From Dactylonectria macrodidyma (lineage: Eukaryota > Ascomycota > Sordariomycetes > Hypocreales > Nectriaceae), in the NCBI GenBank assembly GCA_020744425.1, contig JAGMUV010000001.1:1736001-1800000 (forward strand): a stretch of 64,000 nucleotides of DNA, written 5' to 3'. This document shows, in pieces, positions 10,985-20,993 of this stretch. Under the pieces are notes generated by a model that saw only the letters and a list, made by a program, of their open reading frames with translations, was not told the origin of the DNA and made no database searches. How positions within the stretch are numbered: position 1 is the first letter of the stretch; each line of letters starts with the position of its first letter. The position numbers were made by a program, and so were the translations under genes.

Positions 10985-12581
10985 CGCCTGCCAAGGCACC
11001 CATTAGAGAATGGAGACATACCCCTGCTCATGCCACGAGGCCAGTGCCCCATCCTTCCCATCGGTAACTTTGACAGTCGACGGTCCATCAAGCCATCTTC
11101 CTCATCTCGTCCTAGGAACTTTTTCACAATCCACTCTAACCAACACCCGGTCCCCCCATGATCTGATCATTGCCTGCATGTCTGTGACCGTCACCTCGCA
11201 TTACAATCTCATAGGCCGAATCGACGATGGCACGCTCCGTCTCCCCCCTAGCAAACCTTCGCAAGTCCACCGTTTCCCGTTCCCTGCCGGCCTTTTCGAA
11301 ACACTTGTCGCGCAACACTGTTCCTAAAATCCCCTCGTCATCCGTTGAAACATGTAGATCATCCCCCCCACTAATTTAACCGTTCCAGGCTGTCCAGATA
11401 CGAGAGAGCTTCCCAATCGCCCAGATGACGTTTGCGCGATCTCGCTTGCGGCAAGAAAGTGGTGCAGATGCCCACCGCACCAGCCGCCAGGGCCTCAGAG
11501 CTCAGGGCCCCCCCCCCGCAAGGCTGAAAATGCCGTTCTGACTTCTCACTTGGCAGCAATCTCAATAGCGAGGCGCACTTTGTTGCTGCTCCTTGGTTGT
11601 CCAGTCTATCCCCAAAGGATCTTGTTACGAAACACACCACCGCCGTTCAACGGCGGTCGGTGTCTCTAGCGTCTTCGGACACCTGGGTAGACCAATGATG
11701 GATTGTTCGCCCCTTCGAAGCGTCGAAACTCGTCCCTCAACCCCCCGCCCGTCCCAGGTTGTTGGCCCGGAACGTGGCTTTCATTTATTTTAGACGGACG
11801 CGAAGCAAAAAGGCTAAAAAGAAGGCCAAGTGGGACAATCCTCCTTCGCGTTCTCGCGAGGTTATTGCCGAGTCTGGTAACGGCGTGTGGACAGCATTCG
11901 TCAGCGTCAGGTCAGCTCCAATGCCAGTGGTCATGACGAACCTCATGTATCCATCCCTCTGCATGCTGCACGATGAGTCGGTTGGCAATTTTGCAGTGCC
12001 AGCGGTGAGCTTCAATTTCGACTTTGCCCAAGGCCGATCCCGCAAAAAGCATATCTCATCTTCCTTGCGCTTCAAAGTGGATTGTCTACCTTGAGATTCC
12101 TCACTGATCGACATTTCATGTTCCTAGTCTCATCGCCATGTCGCTTACCAAAGATCTTGGCGCTCTTCCGTCTCTTGACTGGGAACTTTAATGCAGGCGA
12201 GGCGTCGTCCTCAGCCCACCACCCTTGTGGTCAATGAACTAGTCGCGACAGCCTCGCGCTCAACTTCAATGTCTCACATCTCGCCCCCTCTACGCCTTGA
12301 CGGACTTGGCGAGACAAGTTAAATTTCTTAGTCAAATATTGTCTTGAGAAAGTGGGCTTGAGCTGTCACATTTCGCTTCACAAAAAATCAAAGACCAAGT
12401 CTTGCTAGCAGAGAAATGATACGCTCCACTTTCTCTCTCCTTACTTTGCATTGATCCCAACAGCACTGCTGTCTCCCATGAAATATCTACGTGAAAACGT
12501 CGGCCTCTGTCTCGTAGGTCGACCGGTGACGCGGTCTATCGAAATCACGATTTTGACGCCGTATATCCGTCCCTCGCCCTG
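10985..12581. other. Gene-free spacer downstream of the type III PKS
   Basis: About 1.6 kb with no recognisable gene, repeat or RNA. Open frames up to about 110 codons on both strands look random. The 3' untranslated region of the PKS should lie at its right end. Confidence 0.35.
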
Positions 12582-14081
12582 CTAATCAAGGTCCAAATGC
12601 CCCATCGCTTCGGCCACAAAGATTGCATCCCGGTCCCGCAACTCCACCCCCGCCGAATCCTTCCCGGCCGGGGCCCCGCTCCCGTCAACGGGCCACTCGT
12701 CATCTCCAACCTCACTCGACTCGCCCGTCTCGCTCGACTCGCTCGACTCGCTCTCCGTCTCCGGCGGTGTTTGCAGTCCGCTCACTTGCGTACCATAGTT
12801 CATGTTACGCTTAAGCATGCACATCTCGACCGCGATGCCGGGCCCGAACGCGCATCCAACAATGTATTCTCGGACTCGGCCGTCAGGCGCCAGGGCGTCC
12901 ATATCCTTCGAGCGTAGGCGATCCATGACACTATATATGGTTGCTGAGCTCGAATTTCCATGGTTGATGTATGTGTCATAGCTGGCTCGCATATGTTCGG
13001 CCGAAATGTCCATCGCTCGCTCGGCGCCAGAGAGAATAGTCGCACCTCCAGGATGCATGGCCCAGTCGAAGTCGGCAGGCTTTTGGTAGTTGGGAGGAAG
13101 ACTGGGCAATGAAGCTTTGAGGTCACTAAAGGCAGGGGCAACGGACGCTCCCGTGAGCTTTGGGACTCGTGGAGAAAGAACAACCTTCCACCCTATCCAG
13201 TGTTAGTCTTGGAACATTTGCTTGGTTGTGATTTTTCTCGATATCACTTACCAAGAGGATCGACGTCAAATCCCAAATCGTCTTCCGCATCTGGGATTAT
13301 CCTGTGGTCCCATCCAAGGAGCTCATACACCGGCTCCGCTGGTTCTCCGATACCATTACTCAACACGACAGCACTTGCGCAGTCAGAGAAGAGGCAAGGT
13401 CCTATTCTGGTTTCCTGAAGCTCATTGATACTATCCAGCTCGCTGCGCACCATAATTGTGCTCACCTCCAGAGCCACACACAGGACTCGGGCTGGCTGAC
13501 CTCTCGCCCTGTGTCCCAGCGCAAGGTTCGCACCCGTCCTCAGAGCCGCAAGACCACCACTGCAGCCCACGCCGTGCAACAGCACTTTTTCGACTTGGTG
13601 TGTTATTCCCAGGCCTTTTGCCACATAATGATCGAATCCAGGATTTGCGCTGTCTGTACAGGTTGTGGAAACGATGTGAGTGATGTGACGAAGATCGATC
13701 TTAGCCTCAGCGATGGCCTTGCGAGCTGCCTCGACAGCTAAGGGAACACCGTCGTTCATAAACATGCGGTGGATTTCTGCTATTGACGGCGCGGTTTTCT
13801 GGTTCACGAGAGGGTGGTCGGGGGTGCCCACGGAAGAACGGGACTCAATGCCGGTGAATCGATTGATAGCGAGGACTTTTCGCATGCTGGGACGATTTGT
13901 TAGTGTATGGCCAAATGAACCATCGCAATTCGACAACTGAAAGGGCTCACGCGGGTGTGTCTGGGTAGAATCTCTTGCTAAGGGTATCTACAGAGCTGGC
14001 ATCGAGCGAATAGGGCGGATACTGGACGCCAATGCCGGTGATGGAGATGTCCAGCTCGGAAAAAGTGCTGGGCGCAGCCAT
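12582..14081 (-). CDS. Type III polyketide synthase (chalcone/stilbene-synthase-like)
   Basis: The model is complement(join(12582..13192,13252..13886,13951..14081)), 458 aa. The thiolase-fold catalytic triad is complete: Cys152 in GVGCSGG, His302 in DWAMHPGG, and Asn335 in YINHGNSSSATI. Other signatures are the FSDCASAVVLSN segment and the C-terminal GCAFGPGIAVEM loop. Known chemistry: homodimeric, CoA-dependent condensation of a starter (often a long-chain fatty acyl-CoA in fungi) with malonyl-CoA, giving alkylpyrones, alkylresorcinols or resorcylic acids. The product here is unknown. After the conserved fold there is an extra tail of about 70 residues rich in Ser/Glu/Asp. Both introns are short with clear splice signals. 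The next gene leftward is the Zn2Cys6 regulator, 4.7 kb away, with the P450 beyond it. A functional cluster is plausible but unproven. Confidence 0.93.
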
Positions 14082-15960
14082 GATGTTTGCTTTTTGGTAG
14101 TGTTGGGAGCTCAATGGCGAATGCTCAATGGCCCGAATGATAAGAGGTCAATCGACCTCTAGCCAAGTCAATGCTGTCACAGGTCGGGCGTAAACGATCG
14201 AAGGTGTCTTGGGCGAGGAGTAGGCGTGTCTCGTCTGCGATTTCGAGTGGGATTCAACAAGCGGCGTCCTCGTTTGTTGAGGGGTCGGCCAATCGATGAC
14301 GTTGCGGTGATAGCAGCGGTACAAGATGAGCCAACCAGGAGCCTGAAAATTGGACGGGGAGGATGGTGACGTATCTACTTGTGGCAATGGACGAGAATGG
14401 GAGACTTCGAGAAAGAGAGAATACAATCTCAGAATGCAAAGCCAGAAATTATGGTTGACGGAGGAGGTTGTGTACGTGGAGCCAAGAGTCGACCTGTCCT
14501 GTTGCACCATGTGGAACAGAAGGTGCGGCATGTCGCAAGATCGCGGGGCTCATGGGATTTAAACCTCCAACCAATTCGTCTAATTCCTGTAGAAGCTGTG
14601 CTTATTTAGCTAGGTAGGTATTGGTGGCTGTTGGCTGGGAAGCCTGGGATGCAGGATGCAGCTCTCAACGCAACCGGCTACCGGCCGCCATGTCTCATCG
14701 CCCTTGTTGAAGCGCTGGGCGGCCGCCATCCAATTGTGACAGGCTCAGGCTCCGGGAGTCGACGATCCGAGAAGACGTGGATCAGAGGCTAGATGACACG
14801 CGGTTAGAGGCGCACAGCCACAAACAGCTTGGAACTTTGGATGCTGCTGAGTGATGGCAAAACGTCGCCGACCAGACTTTTTACAACACAGATGAGGCAT
14901 GCTGCGTCAGGATGATTGAAACAGGGTCTAGTTGGCTTCAGTGAAGCTGTTCCTGGCTACCTACAGGTAGGCATGTTGTGCGACACTGTGTACGACGTAC
15001 GAAGTACGAATACGTTTCACAGTAGGCACAGGCCAAGATGTGGGTGGGGGTACGATGTACGAGCACGTTGATAATGGTGGTTGGTTGGTGGAGGTCTAGA
15101 AGAGAGCACTGATGAGAGAGGAGGGTCCAGACCCATCAGGTTGCAAATGTGGCGCTGGCAATTGGGTACAGGGGGGTATTTCAGGACCGCATCTCGCTGC
15201 AACTGCCGGAGCAAACACTTGGAGGGGCCTTGGTAGAAGATCGAATTGGAAGACGGCGCTGGTCTTGAGTTGAGAATCAATACGTCGAGACTTGAGGAAG
15301 CAAAGTGAAGAAGCAAAGCAAAGGCCCATCTCGCATCTCGTCCAGAAAGATTCTGTGGATTTTGTACCCCTTCTATAGAAACGTTAATTCTATCGTTGAA
15401 AATCAGAGCTCATAGCATCTCGCGTCTCCACCATATCGAATCCGGTGAGCCACACCACCACTCTGTGCGACTCGATCCCAACTTCCCACACCCGACGTCA
15501 TCCCGCTCAGTCGATCCAGGAACAAGTTCCTGCAGTTCCCCCGATCGCACACTCAATTCCCCCGTCGGGCCAATTCATAGGCCCGTGGTCGGGTCGTTCC
15601 AGCCCCCTGGTGTGGGTTCGCGAGTGTGGCGCAGGGCGCCCCAGGATTCGAAGACGGGTCTCGAAGATCTTGAGCCGCTTTTTCAACGCCACATGGATGG
15701 ATTTTCTGATAGAGTTGGTTGCGCTGCCGTCGATGGAGCCACTGCACTGTGCTTTGGCCTTAATCGAGTAAACGAATACGGCCTCATAGGATATCCTGTC
15801 AGGTGAAATCCCATTGCTTCGTTAGCCCACGGACGCAGCTCATCCCGACACTCTGTCATATCCCAAAGTGGAAAATCCACCCTCTCATCGCCCGCAAGAC
15901 GTAACCTTGCACCGTCGTCAGCACAAAGCGAAGCTGCACCTCTCCAAAACACCACCCAAA
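14082..15960. other. Divergent spacer between PKS and a small membrane-protein gene
   Basis: About 1.9 kb containing two outward-facing promoters. A plus-strand frame (15396-15806) and overlapping minus frames are open but have no family resemblance or consistent splice pattern. A tRNA-like GGTTTAAATCC string near 14550 (minus strand) lacks a foldable acceptor stem. I support no gene. Confidence 0.35.
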
Positions 15961-16404
15961 ATGCCTCTCTCCCTCTCCACAGCGCCTTTCCTCGCCCACA
16001 TTCTCATCGAGACCCCTGCCGCCCTTACCTTCATCCTCCGGCCTTCCGCGCACGTGTCTCCACTTCCTCCATCCGCCAGCCTCCTCCTGCAGTCTCTCGG
16101 CGGCCTCCTCCTCGCCACCAACCTCATCGCTCTCGTCTTTGTTCGCCGCCCCTTCGACGAGGTCTCTCGCCACGTTGCCCTCGCTCTGGCGTTCTGGCAT
16201 TTGTGGCCGTGCTACCGCGCCTTTGTCCGTCTAAGACACCGCGGTAGCGTTGGGAATGGGGGTGGAAAGAAAGACGCTGCAACGGAGAAAACTCTAGGTG
16301 GACCAGTTGTACACTTGGTCGTTCACTTGGTCTTGCTCATCATGTTTTTGGGAACGTCGGTGTTTGGAAGTGTTCAAGAGTTGGCAATTAAGTCTATATC
16401 ATAG
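15961..16404 (+). CDS. Small four-helix membrane protein, conserved hypothetical
   Basis: Single exon, 147 aa. The start at 15961 (AAAATGCC context) is preferred over an in-frame ATG at 15868, whose extension is hydrophilic and looks like leader. About four hydrophobic segments are visible: residues about 8-25, 38-60, 72-85 and a C-terminal one around 118-140. A Gly/Lys loop (GGGKKDAATEK) separates the last two. No signal peptide cleavage site or catalytic motif is evident. I do not recognise a named function; the overall look fits small uncharacterised fungal membrane proteins. It ends 21 bp before the BFR2 stop (tail to tail), so the 3' UTRs overlap. Confidence 0.7.
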   Translation: MPLSLSTAPFLAHILIETPAALTFILRPSAHVSPLPPSASLLLQSLGGLLLATNLIALVFVRRPFDEVSRHVALALAFWHLWPCYRAFVRLRHRGSVGNGGGKKDAATEKTLGGPVVHLVVHLVLLIMFLGTSVFGSVQELAIKSIS

Positions 16405-16425
16405 TACAATCTGTTATATAAACTC

Positions 16426-18164
16426 CTAGCTTCTGAAGAGTCGAAGACCAGCCTCCTCCGCATCCACCTCCATGTCGTCGTCGCTGTCATCCTCATTGAG
16501 CTCCATCTTGCGTCCAAATAGGGTTCCAAAGAACCGATCAATGGCTTCCTGCTCCCACGCCCGTCGGTCCTCGGGTGCCATGAAGTTTTGCAGCTTCTCG
16601 TGCACCGTGAAGCGCATCTTTCTGCCCTTGCTAGCCTTGCGGTCTACATTTTTCCGCATCTTGGCCTCCTTGGCCACCGTCAACATCACAGTAGGCACCG
16701 CGCCTGCCTGCGCCGAAGCGCTCTCCACGGTTCGCTGGTCCACAAGCTCCTTGAGTAGGAGCTGGTAAAAGTCAGCATCGTCGTAGATGTCTGCGTCTTC
16801 GGTGACGCCTTTGGCGGCTTGCGCGGGGGCACAGGACCGTGGGACACGGGATCGCTTCGCCAAACGGTTATCCGGGTTGGTGAGCTGCTCCTGGAGAGTG
16901 CTGATGAGCGTCTTGTTTCTCGAGCCAAGGCCGCCAGGGGCCGTGACGTTGGCCGTCTGGACCTTGCGAGACCACTTCCCCAATTTGTCCTCCCTGAACT
17001 TGGTGGACCGCTTTTCTTCCTCCTGCATCTGGTTCCAGATGTCCTGGGTAGCCATTGATACCTCAAGCTCTCGTTTTCGCTTGTCTCCAGGCCGAGATGA
17101 CGATCCAAAGTTGTCCTTCAAGCTGCTAATTGTGTTGAGAAGTTTGATGGCCGCCTCCTCGGCAGCTTCGTAAGGCTCAGACTCGGGTTCGGGGCTGTCC
17201 TCGATTGTAGCAAAGGTGTTTGCCGCAATGAGAGCCTTTTGAAGACGAATTCGAAGGTTGAGGAGCCCATCATAGAGCTTTCTCTGTTGCTGAATCGCGA
17301 GTCCCTTGTCGACATCGGTGCGGTTCGACAGGGCTGCAAGAACTGGCCTCGCAGTCTGGTCATTTTTCTTCTTGCTACCCTCGTCGTCGCTTTCCGACTC
17401 ATCATGATCCTCGTCATCTTCATCATCTTCGTCTTCGTCTTCGTCTTCGTCGGACTCTTCATCCGAGTCCCCGCCATTCACAAGCGCATCCAAACCATCG
17501 TCCATGTCATTTTCGTCAGACTCATCAGACTCGCCGAGCTCGACACCACTCATATCGTCCTCATCCTCGTCTACGTCAGCACCGCCTTCGCCCGCCTCAT
17601 CAGACGAGGACATGAAGTCTGCGGCAGTGGACCTCTTTCTTGACTTCAACGGCTTCTTCGGTCTCGAGCTTCCTCGGAAGATAAAGTCCTTCAACCGCTC
17701 ATCGTCGCTCTCACCTAGAGCATTGTCACTAGAAATGTCCGAGTCGCTTGCTTCCGCAGTGTCGAGTTCCAGGTTGGCCGTTTCAGGATCATCGAAGTCG
17801 GCTTCGTCGCTTGATCCCTCGTCGCTGTCGTCGTCTGCATCGGCCTCCTCCTCGCTCTCTTGATCGAGAGCCTTTCTAGTTACTCGGGCACCTCGATACT
17901 GAGGGCCGAGGGATGAACCTTCCTTCTCCCTCAACTTGCTTTTTCCCACGGAAACGTAGTGTTCTGTGCCCGCGTTCTCATCGTCGCTTGCCTCGCTTCC
18001 ACTGGCTTCCTGATCGCTAGCCTCAAGGTTCGCTTCGGGATCGTAATCTATACGCCACAATGGTTAGAAACAGCCAGGACTAATACGATGTGTAAGATAT
18101 TACCCTTGGAGATGTGCTCGTCCAATTCTTCGAATTGCTTCGCGCGACTCTTTGATTTCGCCAT
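16426..18164 (-). CDS. BFR2: BFR2/AATF (TRAUB) family nucleolar protein
   Basis: The model is complement(join(16426..18047,18104..18164)), 560 aa. The first exon gives MAKSKSRAKQFEELDE and is joined to YDPEANLEASDQEAS, typical of the family N-terminus. Residues about 30-240 are extremely acidic (Asp/Glu/Ser). The AATF leader domain follows (LYDGLLNLRIRLQKALIAAN, about 265-285, through QDIWNQMQEEEKR). The TRAUB C-terminal domain is near the end: DADFYQLLLKELVDQR, KGRKMRFTVHEKLQNFMAP and a terminal FFGTLFG. Known role: Bfr2 works with the early 90S/SSU processome in 18S rRNA maturation. It shares a 424-bp divergent promoter region with IND1. With BUD22 this is the second ribosome-assembly gene in the window. 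Confidence 0.9.
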
Positions 18165-18588
18165 TGTCGCAAATCGTTGCTTGGGAAAACTTGCACCACC
18201 CAAGAGCCCCCACGTTGGAAATTTTCTGGTCTCGGGCCTACAACTTTTAGGCGGTGGCGCATGGCAGAACATGGGGAGCTTCTTGCAGTCGGGTGGTTTG
18301 AGTGGTGGTACCGGCATTCGTTAGCGCCTCAGTGCTCTTCGAGGGCCCGCCAACTCCAGCTTAGGCTCTCGCCACAGATGGGAACATTGACAGGTTCATC
18401 AACATTTCAAGTAACAACAAAGTCAGCTTCGCTCAAATGAGAGTGGTTGGATTCGCCTTCTGATCCTGTACAATTATTCTTTAATCATTGAAATAACTTC
18501 GTTCAGAAGTTTGAGAATCGTGAGATAGGAATTTCTCATTTTGCGCATTTATCGCCATCCACTGGCTGTTGCGTAATTGCTCACCAAA
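18165..18588. promoter_or_regulatory. BFR2-IND1 divergent promoter region
   Basis: A 424-bp spacer between two start codons on opposite strands. It must contain both promoters. No obvious repeat or known operator was read. Confidence 0.4.
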
Positions 18589-19675
18589 ATGCATCTAACT
18601 TCAGCCCGTTTCTTCCAAGCTGCCCGCGCTCTTCGACATGAGAATCCACTAGTCAGCAGTCACCCTTCTACAAGTCCTTTCCTAGCGACTAACAGTCTCA
18701 GGGTCTTCCTCGTTCAGGAACGCCTCCCAACTGGCCCAAACGTCCCCAGAGGCGAAAGATCACTGGCGTCGAGAGGATAATCGCCGTGTCGTCAGCCAAA
18801 GGGGGCGTGGGCAAGAGCACGGTTGCAGGTATTAATGAATTATGTTTATATATGTGACCCCGCTGACTAGAATCAGCCAACTTATCCCTCGCTTTTGCCA
18901 GGCTCGGTTATCGCACGGGCATTCTAGACACTGACATCTTTGGACCATCCATCCCTACACTGTTCGACCTGTCGGGAGAGCCTAGATTGTCGACAAGTAC
19001 GTCGAAACCAGGAAAATTCTCTCCATCATGTACTGACCTCTATAGATAACCAATTAGTTCCTCTAACAAACTATGGGGTCAAGACCATGTCTATGGGGTA
19101 TTTGGTTGGGGAGAATGCTCCAGTCGTTTGGAGAGGCCCCATGGTTATGAAGGCGATCCAGCAACTCCTTCACGAAGTCGAATGGGGTGGTCTAGATGTC
19201 TTGGTGCTGGACTTGCCACCAGGCACCGGCGATACACAGTTGACCATCACACAACAGATCATCTTGGATGGTGAGTTTATATTGGAAACCGAGATTCACA
19301 TTGACTAAGTCCGGAATAGGCACGATAATTGTCACAACCCCCCACACGCTCGCAACCAAAGACGCGGTCAAGGGTATCAACATGTTCAAGGCTGTCAACG
19401 TCAATATTTTAGGCCTGGTCCAAAACATGTCCCTCTTTCAGTGCCCACATTGTCACGGGGAGACACATGTGTTTGGTTCCAATGAGAGAGTGGAGAAGAT
19501 GTGTCAGGAGCATCAAATTGATTTCCTGGGCGACATCCCACTGCACCCCAATATTGGGGACGATGCTGAGAAGGGGAAGCCAACCGTGGTGGCTGAACCC
19601 ACAAGTGAGAGAGCATCCGTCTTCTTGAAGATTGCCCGAGAAATTTGTCCCAAGATTAGCTTGAGCGGCATCTAG
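18589..19675 (+). CDS. IND1: IND1/NUBPL-type mitochondrial Mrp/NBP35 Fe-S carrier ATPase
   Basis: The model is join(18589..18651,18702..18828,18877..18996,19046..19270,19320..19675), 296 aa. The N-terminus ([20 protein letters not shown]) is basic, amphipathic and free of acidic residues for 17 positions, as expected for mitochondrial import. It continues into [10 protein letters not shown], typical of Ind1. The deviant P-loop [10 protein letters not shown] is at residues 52-61. [11 protein letters not shown] switch segment, the DLPPGTGD motif and the Cys-X2-Cys cluster ligand pair CPHC (220-223) follow. Known role: binds a labile [4Fe-4S] cluster and delivers it to respiratory complex I. The first donor is GTCAGC, which is weak, but the joint gives the family-typical sequence in phase 0. 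It is convergent with SPF30, 361 bp away. Confidence 0.92.
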
Positions 19676-20036
19676 AGTAACGCATAGTCACAAGTATCGT
19701 GTTAGGTAACTTCAAGGGGAGCAAGCACCTAGTGCGGATCCTATCAACACAACTTAGTGAAAATACTCGACTGCAAAGGGGCCTGGGGCCTTGTCTCATT
19801 CCAAAAATATTCAATTGCGCCCAACTGATCACTCGCGGTAACGTCAGTCCTATGTACTTCGAGGCTAGAATGGGTTAAAAACAACTGGAACAAACGCCAG
19901 ACACACAAAACGTTAGCCTCTGCCACAACGAATTGTAAGGCATGTTACCAAACGAAGTAAGTCAAGGCCCACAAAAGATCCCAAACGCCATCTGCTCGCC
20001 AAATAATCGACTGGTCCTGTCCGGAGAGAATTGTGA
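19676..20036. other. Convergent 3' spacer IND1/SPF30
   Basis: 361 bp between two stop codons facing each other. It holds the 3' UTRs only; no gene or repeat was recognised. Confidence 0.4.
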
Positions 20037-20993
20037 TTAGTCTAGGTCCTCATTCACTTGGTAGACGTGACGGCTTCGAGTTGGGTCTTTCCGCATAGCT
20101 TTCCCGGAGCCAGTGAAACCAACTGATATCTTTGTTAGTAGATTGGTATTTGTGAACACGTAAGTTGGACATTCTTACCTCTACCATGGACTCCCTCAGG
20201 AGTGCGAAACATGCTGTCCTTCTTCTGGTTCTTTCCAAATTTTGATTTGCTGTTGAACTCTTGCCACTTGTTTTTACCAGCCTCAAGCTCCTTCTTGGCT
20301 TTGATCTTTTTGGGCTTCGGCGGCTTAGCCTCGGCGTTCTGCTCGGATTCCTTCTTTGCATCGGGATACACAGTGGCGCCGGCGGACGTCACCACACCAG
20401 GAGCGGGAGGGGCGGGGGTCGCGTTAGATGAAGTGGCGGGTGGTCCATCGGCCTTTCGCTTGTTCGAGATGGGTCGGATATCCCTAAGGCGCAAAGTCTC
20501 CGTCGTATCGTAGCTCTTGAACTTGACGGTGTAGATAGGGTCTGTCGAGGATCCTGTGATGGACGTGATGCGACCTTGATAGAAGGACTTGTCGCCTGAG
20601 ACCCATTTGGCCAACACGGTATCATTAACCTGGTATTTTACCGGGGCTTCCTCCTTTTCTTCTATTGGGGCGGCTTTCTTAAAGGCAGGGTGGTTCTCAC
20701 GCGACCATTTCTCGGGTTGGGGTGGTGGTGATGGCTGCTTTGGAACTGGCTTGGGGGCCTGCTTGGGCTTGAGCTCAGCAATGTTTTCATTGAGAAGGTT
20801 GATGAATTCTTTCAACTCGTCCTGTAGCGCTTTGAGCTCGGCGTTGTCGGGGTCATCTCGGAGTTGGCCAAGAACGATATCGAGCTGTGAAGAGCAAGTG
20901 TTAGCCTTGATATCTGGCACAGTGGGGCGCCAGGAGTCAAACCTGTTCTTGGTACTGCTGTCTCTCCTCTTCGAGACCGGCAAGGGCAGACAT
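20037..20993 (-). CDS. SPF30: SPF30/SMNDC1-like Tudor-domain splicing factor
   Basis: The model is complement(join(20037..20122,20179..20884,20943..20993)), 280 aa. Exon 1 encodes MSALAGLEEERQQYQEQ, exon 2 most of the protein, and exon 3 the conserved tail VGFTGSGKAMRKDPTRSRHV. Residues about 18-55 form a charged helix. A Pro-rich linker leads to a single Tudor domain (about 100-155) with DTVLAKW, FYQGRI and YTVKFKSYDTTE. A Lys-rich region with KNKWQEFNSKSK precedes the tail. Known role: the Tudor domain binds symmetrically dimethylated arginines of Sm proteins and the factor helps tri-snRNP joining during spliceosome assembly. The frame is open upstream through intron 1 to 21235, but the spliced start has the better family fit. 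Confidence 0.9.

Noticed and set aside
14520..14610. Possible tRNA (GGTTTAAATCC string, minus strand)
   Set aside because: No acceptor stem, D arm or anticodon arm could be paired at normal distances.
15396..15806. 136-codon frame upstream of the small membrane-protein gene
   Set aside because: Overlaps equally open minus-strand frames, has no splice partner and no recognisable domain.
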